Source: CAVCAD01 sp036653735 (lineage in GTDB: Bacteria > Bacillota_I > Bacilli_A > RF39 > UBA660). From it: a stretch of DNA of 19,697 bases. The stretch is from assembly GCA_036653735.1 (NCBI GenBank), contig JAVVTI010000014.1, positions 1 to 19,697 on the forward strand, written 5' to 3'. A program made the position numbers and the translations under genes. This document shows positions 1 to 8,237 of this stretch, one piece after another (position 1 is the first letter of the stretch; each line of letters opens with the position of its first letter). The notes below the pieces were generated by a model, which saw nothing but the letters and a program-made list of their open reading frames with translations, did not search any database and was not told where the DNA came from.

Positions 1-2532
1 TTATTTCTTTTTCTTTTTACCAGTGCATAAGTAAATTATAGTTGTTATAAATGATGTTATTGATATAAGTAAGCCTAGTTTTAATCCTCTTGGGAAGAAT
101 TTAAATTCTATAGTATGTTCTCCTTTTGTTAGGTTTATTCCTATAAATGAGTTAAGTATTTTATGGTAGCCAGTTTCTTTACCATCTACTAATATTTTCC
201 AACCTTTATCATATGGTATAGTAGTCATTAGTAGGCTATTTTCATCTGTTACTAATACTTTACTTCTTATATATCTATCTGTTTTATATTCAATTATATT
301 CATTTGGTTAGTTTTCATTGTTTCTATAAAGTTTTTATATGTACTAGAGGGTAATAGGTTTATTGTTATATCATTAGTATTCATTGGAGAAGAACCTATA
401 CTAAACTTTATAGTTAGTTTATCACCACTACTAGCATATAGACTTGTATCAGATGAATCTAGTTTATATTCTTTATCATTTAAGTATGCATATATAAAGT
501 TACTTTTAGCATTATTATTTATTATATAGAAGCCTTCTACTGCATTATTAGTTTCATATACTACATAGGCATCGTTATCTTTATTTTCTTTATAATAAAC
601 TCCACCCATATTAATAGTGTTTTCTAAATTAAATGTATTAATTAATGTATAAATATTATCATTTGTATTAGTAGAGTTTTTAATAAAACTTTCTGTATTT
701 TTAAGTACATCCTGTGTAGTAAACTTTAGGTTATTAATATTATTATTAACTAAGTAACCTAAACTTAATGCATCTTTATTCTTATAGACTTTCTTTTCAC
801 TCTTTGTATTTCTTGGGATGTACTGATAATAGAATTCTTCATTTTCTGATATGATGTATTTAATTCCTAATATAGAGTTTACTATAGGATTGTCAAATGT
901 AGCACGAGCACTACAACCATCATATATTTTAGAACCAAAGTAACCTAGTATATCCATTGCTCCTTGGTTTCTAAGGGAACTAAAGTAGTTTATACCATTG
1001 TATGAATGAACCATACCTGAGTTTATTACCATCATTTTTTTCATATCCATTCTATAGAAGGAGTTTTCTTTTTCTATAGATTTAATCTTATCTACAGCTT
1101 CTTTTTCATATGCTAAACCATTTCTATATTCAGTTGTAGTTTTAAAGTTAGATAGTATTTTAAAGTTATATATTCCATTTGACATTATTTCTATTATAAA
1201 TAAGAAGACAGAGAAGTATATAATAGATTTATTATTGAATATAAATATGTATTGGACTAATAAAAATATAGATAGGATAAGAAATATTATGTCAGCATTA
1301 AATCCTATATCTTTTAGAAGACCTGATAAAACTGCACCTACTATGATTAATATTAGTAGAGTAAGGTATCCTATTAATATAGATATATTTTTATTTTTAG
1401 GTCCATCCATATTTATAAAGGCTTTATGTGCTACTAATATTAATAAGACATTAAATATAAAACCATATCTTACTTGATACCATATTGGTCTTTGGAATAA
1501 CTGCCAACCAAAATCAAACAGATTAAATGAAAAGCCAAATATAAATATACCTATAAATATAGATGTTAATAGTTTATCTTTTTTACTTATATTTTTATTA
1601 AGGAAATAGTACATACAAAGAACTAGTACAAATAAGGAACAGTATATATTAGGACCTCCATATGAAATATCTTTATTATTAAATGAACCAGGAGTTAGTT
1701 TATAAATAGAGGTTAAAGCATCTTTATCAAATTCAAAGTAATTAGTATAATTATTATTACTATACATTGATGCTTTACCTTGAAATAGTTCTAAACTAAC
1801 TGGTAGTAATACAAAGGCACTCATAAGACCACTAAGTAATGATGATATTAAGAAGCTTTTTATTATTTTTATATTTCTTTTTTCTTTACTTAGTAATATA
1901 TATTTATATATAAAATATAATAAACTAAATATACATATCATATAGCCTATATAGAAATTAGATATTATACTAAGAGTTAGTGTTATTAGGTAAAGGGCTT
2001 TTTTATTACTTTTTATAAGTCTTTCTATACCTAATAAAACTATAGGGAAGAGGATAATACTATCGAACCACATAAAGTTATAGTAGTATACTAAGTTATA
2101 TGTACATAAAGCAAAGGCTATAGAGAAGATTATATTATATTTATTTTTAGGTGATTTATAGTTTAGTAATATAGACATAGTTAAACCACATAGTCCTATT
2201 TTTAATATTACTGTTATTAGGTAGAATACTTCTAGATTAGTACTATTAAAGAATAGTAATAATATATTAGTAGGATTAAATAAATAGTATACACAACAAG
2301 CATAGAAGTTAAAGCCTAAACCTCCTTTAAATGAATAGAATAAGTTAGCATTTCCATGTAATACTTCTGATAGTATAGAAGAGAATCCTGGGTACTGTAA
2401 TGATCCATCAAACATCATTATTATATGTTTACCAAAGGGGGCTTTTTTACCTATTGTTAACATTATTATAAATAAGATAATAGGTATAATAAATGATAGG
2501 ATGTGTATTTTATATTTTTTTATAAATTTCAT
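1..2532 (-). CDS. YfhO family membrane glycosyltransferase (GT-C type)
   Basis: 843-residue polytopic membrane protein, complete: the TAA stop complements bases 1-3 and the ATG complements 2530-2532. About a dozen hydrophobic segments fill residues 10-457, a long extracytoplasmic region follows (about 460-810), and a last membrane helix sits near 815-835 before a poly-Lys tail. Family marks are the Asp in FDGSLQYPGF (D42, a likely catalytic acidic residue in the first outer loop), the RPIWYQVRYGF segment near 348-358, and the C-terminal pattern IPYDKGWKILVDG followed by KGEHTIEFKFFP. In Bacillus subtilis and Listeria, YfhO proteins move sugars from undecaprenyl-phosphate carriers onto teichoic acids; a similar envelope-glycosylation role here is inferred. 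A GAGG ribosome site lies about 10 nt before the ATG. The gene is divergent from the TasA-like gene. The exact acceptor and sugar cannot be told. Confidence 0.9.
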   Translation of the reverse strand: MKFIKKYKIHILSFIIPIILFIIMLTIGKKAPFGKHIIMMFDGSLQYPGFSSILSEVLHGNANLFYSFKGGLGFNFYACCVYYLFNPTNILLLFFNSTNLEVFYLITVILKIGLCGLTMSILLNYKSPKNKYNIIFSIAFALCTYNLVYYYNFMWFDSIILFPIVLLGIERLIKSNKKALYLITLTLSIISNFYIGYMICIFSLLYFIYKYILLSKEKRNIKIIKSFLISSLLSGLMSAFVLLPVSLELFQGKASMYSNNNYTNYFEFDKDALTSIYKLTPGSFNNKDISYGGPNIYCSLFVLVLCMYYFLNKNISKKDKLLTSIFIGIFIFGFSFNLFDFGWQLFQRPIWYQVRYGFIFNVLLILVAHKAFINMDGPKNKNISILIGYLTLLILIIVGAVLSGLLKDIGFNADIIFLILSIFLLVQYIFIFNNKSIIYFSVFLFIIEIMSNGIYNFKILSNFKTTTEYRNGLAYEKEAVDKIKSIEKENSFYRMDMKKMMVINSGMVHSYNGINYFSSLRNQGAMDILGYFGSKIYDGCSARATFDNPIVNSILGIKYIISENEEFYYQYIPRNTKSEKKVYKNKDALSLGYLVNNNINNLKFTTQDVLKNTESFIKNSTNTNDNIYTLINTFNLENTINMGGVYYKENKDNDAYVVYETNNAVEGFYIINNNAKSNFIYAYLNDKEYKLDSSDTSLYASSGDKLTIKFSIGSSPMNTNDITINLLPSSTYKNFIETMKTNQMNIIEYKTDRYIRSKVLVTDENSLLMTTIPYDKGWKILVDGKETGYHKILNSFIGINLTKGEHTIEFKFFPRGLKLGLLISITSFITTIIYLCTGKKKKK

Positions 2533-2552
2533 AATTAACTAACCTCATTATA

Positions 2553-2582
2553 ATGATAACACAAAAAAATAAATATTTGTAA
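2553..2582 (-). promoter_or_regulatory. Putative promoter of the yfhO-like gene
   Basis: On the minus strand an extended -10 (TG-T-TATCAT, hexamer 2553-2558) lies just upstream of the GAGG ribosome site. A weak -35 (TTACAA, 2577-2582) sits 18 bp away. The extended TGn is shared with other promoters in this window. Confidence 0.35.
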
Positions 2583-2663
2583 TGTTTTTATATGATTATT
2601 TTTTTGTTTAGAGGGGTATGAAGATGAAAAAAGTAAATATTTGTTAAAATTTTAAAATAAGTC

Positions 2664-2692
2664 TTGATATTTATATAAAATGCTGATATTAT
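2664..2692 (+). promoter_or_regulatory. Promoter of the TasA-like secreted protein gene
   Basis: The -35 TTGATA (2664-2669), a 17-bp spacer and the -10 TATTAT (2687-2692) preceded by TGA (extended -10) form a near-consensus housekeeping promoter. A perfect AAAGGAGG ribosome site (2702-2709) follows, 9 nt before the ATG at 2719. The combination predicts high expression. Confidence 0.65.
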
Positions 2693-2718
2693 TAATATTG
2701 TAAAGGAGGTAAGTAATT

Positions 2719-3339
2719 ATGGAGAACAACAAAGGACAAACTATTTTTATGTCAGTTATTGGTATTGCTACGTTGTTAGTTGCTATTATTGGTGCTACAT
2801 TCGCGTATTTTACTGCTAGTGTAACTGGTAATGATAAAGCTTCATCTATCATTGTTAATACTGCTACTATAGCTAGTATTGATTTTCAAGATGGACCTCT
2901 AATAACTTTGCCAAATGCTCTTCCAGGTGATAGTGTTGAAAAAACATTTACTATTGCATTATCTGGAACTGAAGTAACTACAGTTGCTATGGCATATGAA
3001 GTATTATTCACTACTACTAATAATGGTATTGATGATTTAAATTATACTTTAACATGTACTAATGTTGCTGGAGTTCCTACTACTGCTGGAATTAACAGTT
3101 TAAAGACACCATTAACTAATACTAAAATTGGTTCTGGTACATTTGCTGCTGGTGTAACAGCATTAGATAGAACTCATACTTGGAAAATAGTTGTAAAATT
3201 CCCTGAAACTGGTAGTAACCAAAATTCACAACAAGGTAAAGCATTTACTGGAGCACTACAAGTTAAGTTCGCTGGTGGAAATGATATTTATTATAACAAT
3301 TCTAATACTGGTGGAACTGGAACTAAACCAACAGTTTAA
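2719..3339 (+). CDS. TasA/camelysin-like secreted protein with SipW-type signal peptide
   Basis: 206-residue exported protein. Residues 7-28 form one hydrophobic helix ending in GATFAYFTAS (25-34), the pattern of signal peptides cut by the SipW class of signal peptidase, as in TasA and camelysin. The mature part carries the family-typical segment LPNALPGDSVEKTFTI (residues about 74-89), where PGD opens a beta-strand before 'T-G/S-T' turns, and the C-terminus is a short Gly/Asn/Thr-rich tail (GGTGTKPTV). TasA-family proteins form extracellular biofilm fibres; camelysin is a surface metalloprotease, but no HExxH-type site is visible here, so a structural surface or matrix role is more likely. 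It is monocistronic, with its own promoter, consensus RBS and terminator, suggesting an abundant product. No SipW gene is present in the window, so the processing enzyme must be elsewhere. Family membership is inferred from the signal region and PGD motif. Confidence 0.72.
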   Translation: MENNKGQTIFMSVIGIATLLVAIIGATFAYFTASVTGNDKASSIIVNTATIASIDFQDGPLITLPNALPGDSVEKTFTIALSGTEVTTVAMAYEVLFTTTNNGIDDLNYTLTCTNVAGVPTTAGINSLKTPLTNTKIGSGTFAAGVTALDRTHTWKIVVKFPETGSNQNSQQGKAFTGALQVKFAGGNDIYYNNSNTGGTGTKPTV

Positions 3340-3355
3340 TAAGTACTTACAATTT

Positions 3356-3385
3356 AAAAAAGAGGATTTGTCCTCTTTTTTTTTT
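3356..3385 (+). terminator. Rho-independent terminator after the TasA-like gene
   Basis: The stem AAAAAAGAGGA (3356-3366) pairs with TCCTCTTTTTT (3371-3381) around a TTTG loop, and the T run continues to 3385. It ends the secreted-protein transcript 17 nt after the stop codon. Confidence 0.9.
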
Positions 3386-3404
3386 ATGTAAATTGTGTTA
3401 AAAT
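3376..3404 (+). promoter_or_regulatory. Putative promoter of the ABC exporter operon
   Basis: An extended -10 (TG-T-TAAAAT, hexamer 3399-3404) lies 35 nt before the chosen start. At 17 bp upstream there is only the T-run of the preceding terminator (3376-3381) as a -35, so the call rests on the -10 and on the upstream terminator, which forces a new start of transcription. Confidence 0.35.
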
Positions 3405-3439
3405 AATATACACTTTAATAGTTGAAAAGAGGCGTACTT

Positions 3440-5185
3440 ATGGTTAAGATGTTTAAAAGAATTAGTAAGAAGGAATTGTTATTTATAGTAATATGTTTAT
3501 TATTTATAGTTGGTGGTGTTTATTTAGATTTATTAATACCTGACTATATGTCTAGGATTACTATATTAATAACATCTAATAAGAGTAGTATTCATGAGGT
3601 TTTAAAGCAAGGTGGCTATATGCTTTTGTGTGCTTTTGGATATTTGTTTTGTGCTCTTATAGTAGGTTATTTTGCATCTTATATTAGTGCATCTTTTTCT
3701 AGAAGACTTAGAAAAGATATATATAGTAAAGTAGAGGGCTTTTCAGAAGAAGAGATTAAGAGGTTTTCTACTAGTAGTTTACTTAATAGGACTACTAATG
3801 ATGTTACTCAAGTACAGATGTTTATATCTATGGGAATTCAGACTATATTAAAGGCACCTATTATGGCTGTTTTGGCTATAATAAAGATAACTAATAAGAG
3901 TTTTGAGTTATCTTTATTAACAGCAGGTGCTGTAGTTATTCTTTGTATTATGATATTTGTTATAGTTATGTTTGCCCTTCCTAAGTTTAAAGTTTTACAA
4001 AAACTTAATGATAAGATTAATAATATTACTAGAGATAATCTTATAGGAGTAAAGGTTGTGAGAGCTTTTAATGCTGAAGAGTTTCAACAAAATAAGTTTG
4101 ATCAATCTAATGAGGAGCTAACAAAGAATTATTTATTTACTGAGAAGATTATGGCTATAATGTCACCTGGGATGAGTTATATTATGTCAATGTTAAGCTT
4201 ATTTATATATTTTGTTGGTGCTTATTTAATTACTGGCTTGCCTGTTTTTTCTAGGATAACTTTATTTAGTGATATGATTGTTTTTTCTGCTTATGCTATG
4301 CAGATAATTATGTCTTTTATGTTGTTATCATTTATATTTATTTTATATCCTAGAGCTAGTACTTCTGCTAAGAGAATAACTGAGGTATTAGAAACTCCTG
4401 CTTCTATTATAGATGGAAAGGAAGAGATGGTACCAAGTGAAAAGGGTACTATAGAGTTTAGGAATGTAAGTTTTAAGTATAAAGATGCTAAAGAGTATGT
4501 AATTGATGATGTTAGTTTTCAAGTTAAACAAGGAGAGACAATTGCTTTAATTGGATCTACTGGTAGTGGGAAGACTACTATTATTAATTTATTACTAAGG
4601 TTTTATGATGTAACTAAGGGAAGTATATTTATTGATGGGGTTAATGTAAAGGATTATAAGAAGAAGGATTTGTTTTTAAAGATTGGTTATGTTCCTCAGA
4701 AGGCTTTTTTGTTTAAGGGTTCTATAGGTTTTAATGTTTCATATGGAAGTAAGTATAATAAGGATAATATTATTAAGTCTTTGAAGGTAGCGCAAGCCTT
4801 TGATTTTGTTAGTAAGATGAAAAATAAGGAAAAGAGTCTTGTGTCTCAAAGTGGTAATAATTTATCTGGTGGGCAAAAACAAAGGCTTGCTATAGCAAGG
4901 GCTATTTATAGGAATCCTGAAATATATGTGTTTGATGATTCTTTTTCAGCACTTGATTATAAGACAGATGCTACTTTAAGGGGTGATTTAAAGAAGTATA
5001 CTAGTAATGCTACTTCTATTATTGTAGCTCAGAGAATAGGTACTATTATGAATGCTGATAAGATTATAGTTCTTGATAATGGTAAAGCAGTAGGAGAGGG
5101 TACTCATGATGAGTTAATGAAGTCTTGTGATGTATATAAAGAGATTGCTTATTCACAATTAAGTATTAAGGAGGCTAGAGGATGA
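3440..5185 (+). CDS. Heterodimeric ABC exporter subunit with degenerate ATP site
   Basis: 581-residue half-transporter: six-helix membrane domain (about 10-300) followed by a nucleotide-binding domain. Numbering is from the ATG at 3440, chosen because AAAGAGG (3426-3432) lies 7 nt before it; an in-frame TTG at 3422 sits upstream of that site. Walker A is GSTGSGKT (near 372-379), Q-loop Gln about 420, and the signature LSGGQ about 475-479 is canonical. The residue after the Walker B Asp is Asp, not Glu (FDDSFSALD, D499/D500), and the switch His is Gln (IIVAQR, about Q531). These replacements are the hallmark of the degenerate-site subunit of heterodimeric exporters such as TM287/288, BmrCD and LmrCD. 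The stop overlaps the next gene by ATGA. Substrate unknown; drugs, lipids or peptides are all possible for this class. Confidence 0.93.
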   Translation: MVKMFKRISKKELLFIVICLLFIVGGVYLDLLIPDYMSRITILITSNKSSIHEVLKQGGYMLLCAFGYLFCALIVGYFASYISASFSRRLRKDIYSKVEGFSEEEIKRFSTSSLLNRTTNDVTQVQMFISMGIQTILKAPIMAVLAIIKITNKSFELSLLTAGAVVILCIMIFVIVMFALPKFKVLQKLNDKINNITRDNLIGVKVVRAFNAEEFQQNKFDQSNEELTKNYLFTEKIMAIMSPGMSYIMSMLSLFIYFVGAYLITGLPVFSRITLFSDMIVFSAYAMQIIMSFMLLSFIFILYPRASTSAKRITEVLETPASIIDGKEEMVPSEKGTIEFRNVSFKYKDAKEYVIDDVSFQVKQGETIALIGSTGSGKTTIINLLLRFYDVTKGSIFIDGVNVKDYKKKDLFLKIGYVPQKAFLFKGSIGFNVSYGSKYNKDNIIKSLKVAQAFDFVSKMKNKEKSLVSQSGNNLSGGQKQRLAIARAIYRNPEIYVFDDSFSALDYKTDATLRGDLKKYTSNATSIIVAQRIGTIMNADKIIVLDNGKAVGEGTHDELMKSCDVYKEIAYSQLSIKEARG

Positions 5186-6933
5186 AGAGTAAGATAAGTA
5201 TTAAAAAGATATTTAAGAAGGTTTTTAGTAGTGATAGGAAGTTTTTAGTTTTAATTATTATATCTATTATTTTTTCTTTAGTTAGTTCTATATTACTTAT
5301 TATAGGTCCTGATAAGTTAAGTGATATTACTAATATTATTTCATCTGGGTTAGTAACTGGTATTAATATGGATAAGGTAAAGCATCTTACTACTATTTTA
5401 GTGATTATGTTTTCTTGTAGTTTAGTACTTGGTTATTTTCAGGGATATATTATGGCTTATGTTAATTTAAAGTTTTCTAAGAATTTAAGGAGTGAAATAG
5501 TTAAGAAGATTAATGTATTACCTTTAAAGTATTTTGATAAGACTACTTATGGTGATATTTTGTCTAGGCTTACTAATGATGTAGATACTTTAGCATCTGC
5601 TTTAGAAAGTAGTGTAGTGGTTATAGTATCTAGTGCTACATTACTTATTGGTTCTGTTATTATGATGTTTTATACTTCTTATATTATGGCTATTAGTGCT
5701 ATACTATCATCTTTAATTGGTTTTATTCTTATGATTTTTATACTTAGTAAGAGTAATAAGTATTTTATTATGCAACAAAAGCAACTAGGTATTATTAATG
5801 GTCATATAGAGGAGTCTTATACTGGGCATAATGTTATTAAGTCTTATAATGGAGAAGAATGCTCTATGAAGAGGTTTGAAGAGATTAATGATAAGATGTT
5901 TAATAGTTCTAAGAAGAGTCAATTCTTATCAGGATTAATGATGCCTATTAATGGTTTTATTAGTAATTTTGGTTATGTCTGTGTATGTGTTGTTGGATCT
6001 TTATTAGTAATGAAAGGAAGTATTACTTTTGGTGTTATAGTTGCTTTTATGCTTTATGTAAGACATTTTAATCAGCCTCTTTCACAGATTTCACAGGTAG
6101 CTACTAGGATGCAACCAGCATATGCTGCTGGTTTGAGAATATTTGAATTCTTAGAGGAAGAAGAGATGAGAGTTGAAAATAATAATATTATTAATATGAA
6201 AAGTATTAAGGGTAATATTGAGTTTAAGAATGTATCGTTTAGTTATAGTAAGGATAAGAAGGTTATTGATAATTTTAGTGTTATGGTTAAGAGTGGTCAA
6301 AAAGTAGCTATTGTAGGTAAGACTGGTGCTGGTAAGACTACTATAGTTAATTTACTTATGAAGTTTTATGATATTTCTTCAGGGGATATATTAATAGATG
6401 GAGTATCTATTAATAGGATTACTAGGGATAATATTCATGATTTATTTTGTATGGTACTTCAGGATACTTGGATATTTGAGGGAAGTGTTAGAGAGAATAT
6501 TGTATATAATAAGAAGAATATAAGTAATAAAGATGTAGAGAGTGTTTGTAAAACTATAGGGCTAGATCATTATATAAAGACTTTACCTAATGGTTATGAT
6601 ACTTATATTAGTAGTGATTATGGTTTATCTAGTGGTGAGAAGCAACTTATTACTATAGCAAGGGGTATGATAAAGAATTCTCCTTTACTAATACTTGATG
6701 AAGCTACTAGTAATGTTGATACTAGGACAGAAGCTATTATACAGGAAGCGATGGATAAGCTTACTAAAGGAAGAACTTCATTTATAATAGCACATAGGTT
6801 ATCTACTATTAAGAATGCAGATATTATTCTTGTACTTGATAATGGTAATATAGTAGAAAAGGGTAGTCATGAAGAACTTATGAAGGCAAGTGGTACATAC
6901 TATTCTCTTTATAATTCTCAGTTTCAAAATTAA
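5182..6933 (+). CDS. Heterodimeric ABC exporter subunit with canonical catalytic site
   Basis: 583-residue partner of the preceding gene, joined by a 4-nt ATGA overlap with an AAGGAGG site inside the upstream gene. The membrane domain covers about 20-310 and the ATPase domain about 345-583. Walker A is GKTGAGKT (379-386), Q-loop Gln427, Walker B LLILDE with catalytic E507, and switch His538 (IIAHR); all are intact. The signature is LSSGE (482-486) instead of LSGGQ. In heterodimeric exporters the altered signature of this subunit faces the degenerate Walker A/B of its partner, exactly as expected here, so hydrolysis should occur at the site made by this subunit's Walker motifs and the partner's LSGGQ. 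No clear terminator hairpin follows; the arcA promoter begins within 25 nt of the stop. Confidence 0.93.
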   Translation: MKSKISIKKIFKKVFSSDRKFLVLIIISIIFSLVSSILLIIGPDKLSDITNIISSGLVTGINMDKVKHLTTILVIMFSCSLVLGYFQGYIMAYVNLKFSKNLRSEIVKKINVLPLKYFDKTTYGDILSRLTNDVDTLASALESSVVVIVSSATLLIGSVIMMFYTSYIMAISAILSSLIGFILMIFILSKSNKYFIMQQKQLGIINGHIEESYTGHNVIKSYNGEECSMKRFEEINDKMFNSSKKSQFLSGLMMPINGFISNFGYVCVCVVGSLLVMKGSITFGVIVAFMLYVRHFNQPLSQISQVATRMQPAYAAGLRIFEFLEEEEMRVENNNIINMKSIKGNIEFKNVSFSYSKDKKVIDNFSVMVKSGQKVAIVGKTGAGKTTIVNLLMKFYDISSGDILIDGVSINRITRDNIHDLFCMVLQDTWIFEGSVRENIVYNKKNISNKDVESVCKTIGLDHYIKTLPNGYDTYISSDYGLSSGEKQLITIARGMIKNSPLLILDEATSNVDTRTEAIIQEAMDKLTKGRTSFIIAHRLSTIKNADIILVLDNGNIVEKGSHEELMKASGTYYSLYNSQFQN

Positions 6934-6956
6934 GTGGTTTTTTATTATTTGGAGTA

Positions 6957-6985
6957 TTTACTATTTTTTTTAAACGTGTTATAAT
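6957..6985 (+). promoter_or_regulatory. Promoter of the arginine deiminase operon
   Basis: The -35 TTTACT (6957-6962), a 17-bp spacer and a perfect -10 TATAAT (6980-6985) preceded by TGT form an extended -10 promoter. The AAAGGAG ribosome site (6998-7004) of arcA follows. I saw no clear arginine-repressor operator or catabolite box around it. Confidence 0.6.
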
Positions 6986-7013
6986 TCTTATTAGGATAAA
7001 GGAGAATAAGAAT

Positions 7014-8237
7014 ATGGGAATAAGAGTAAATAGTGAGATTAAAAAATTGAAAAAAGTTTTATTACATAGACCAGGTGGGGAACTACTTAATTTAACACCT
7101 GATTCTTTGGGTAAGCTTTTGTTTGATGATATACCTTTTCTTGAGGTAGCACAAAGAGAGCATGATGAGTTTGCTAGTATTTTAAAGAATAATGGTGTGT
7201 CTGTAGTATATTTAGAGGATTTAATGGCTGAGGTTCTTAAGATGTATCCTGAGGTAAGGGAGAAGTTTATTAAGCAGTTTATTAGGGAGGCTGGTATTAA
7301 GACTCCTAAGTATAAGAGTGAAGTATATGAGTATTTAAATGGATTTCAGGATGAGAAAGAGTTAGTATTATCTACTATGGAAGGTATTAATATTAATGAA
7401 TTACATGCTATGGAAAGAGATATAGAACATTCTTTAATAGATTTTACTTCTGGGGAGAGTAAGTTTTTAGCAGATCCTATGCCTAACTTAGTGTTTACTA
7501 GGGATAATTTTGCTAGTATAGGTCAAGGTATTAGTTTAAATAGGATGTATAGTGTAACTAGGAATAGGGAGACTATATATGCTGATTATATTTTTCAGTA
7601 TCATCCTGATTATAAAGGGACTGTTAAATATTATGATAGGGATTTTCCATATCATATTGAAGGTGGAGATATATTAGTACTTAATGATCATACTTTAGCT
7701 ATAGGAATATCTCAAAGAACTGAGAGTGAGAGTATAGAGCAGCTTGCTATTAATATGTTTAGGGATGATGAGTGTAAGTTTGATACTATACTTGCTTTTA
7801 ATATTCCTTCTTCTAGAGCTTTTATGCATCTTGATACTGTGTTTACTCAGATTGATTATGATAAGTTTACTTTTCATCCTGGTATAATGGATACTCTTCA
7901 GGTTTTTGAGATTAAGCAAGGAGATGAAGAGTTAATTGATGTTAAAGAGATAAAGGATAGTTTAGAGAGTATTCTTACTAAGTATATAGGTCATAATATT
8001 GTTTTAATTCCTTGTGGGGGAGGAGATAAAGTAATAAGTGAGCGTGAGCAATGGAATGATGGGTCTAATACTTTATGTATAGCTCCTGGTACTGTGATAG
8101 TGTATGATAGAAATAATATTACTAATGCGGTTTTAAGAAGGTATGGAATTAAAGTACTTGAGATGCATGGTAGTGAGTTATCTCGTGGTAGGGGTGGTCC
8201 TAGATGTATGAGTATGCCACTAGAAAGAGAGGATTAA
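7014..8237 (+). CDS. arcA: Arginine deiminase
   Basis: 407 residues, the normal size for bacterial arginine deiminase (about 406-410). It hydrolyses arginine to citrulline and ammonia in the cytoplasm, the first step of the ADI pathway. All active-site elements are visible: FTRDNF with D164, HIEGGD with H214/E216/D219, MHLDTVF with H272 and D274, and the nucleophile Cys398 in RGRGGPRCMSMP. These match the Asp/Glu/His/Asp/Cys set known from Mycoplasma arginini enzyme, including the same Cys number. The third-to-last position of the first motif is Asn (FTRDNF) where most homologues have Pro, a minor variant. The ATG at 7014 has AAAGGAG 9 nt upstream. It is the first gene of a four-gene operon and its TAA overlaps the arcB ATG by one base. 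Confidence 0.97.
   Translation: MGIRVNSEIKKLKKVLLHRPGGELLNLTPDSLGKLLFDDIPFLEVAQREHDEFASILKNNGVSVVYLEDLMAEVLKMYPEVREKFIKQFIREAGIKTPKYKSEVYEYLNGFQDEKELVLSTMEGININELHAMERDIEHSLIDFTSGESKFLADPMPNLVFTRDNFASIGQGISLNRMYSVTRNRETIYADYIFQYHPDYKGTVKYYDRDFPYHIEGGDILVLNDHTLAIGISQRTESESIEQLAINMFRDDECKFDTILAFNIPSSRAFMHLDTVFTQIDYDKFTFHPGIMDTLQVFEIKQGDEELIDVKEIKDSLESILTKYIGHNIVLIPCGGGDKVISEREQWNDGSNTLCIAPGTVIVYDRNNITNAVLRRYGIKVLEMHGSELSRGRGGPRCMSMPLERED

Noticed and set aside
1235..1477. 80-codon plus-strand ORF inside the yfhO-like gene
   Set aside because: Antisense shadow of a clear YfhO coding region; no ribosome site and no family likeness.
2533..2718. Riboswitch or structured leader
   Set aside because: Only AT-rich sequence with no conserved stems; explained by two divergent promoters and the seven-codon ORF.
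3422..3439. TTG start for ABC subunit 1
   Set aside because: It lies upstream of the AAAGAGG ribosome site, which serves the ATG at 3440.
6934..6960. Terminator after the ABC operon
   Set aside because: A T-rich run is present but no stem could be found, so read-through into arcA is possible.
8204..8236. Upstream ATG for arcB
   Set aside because: It would add 11 residues not seen in carbamoyltransferases; the TAATG start at 8237 is the usual coupled arrangement.
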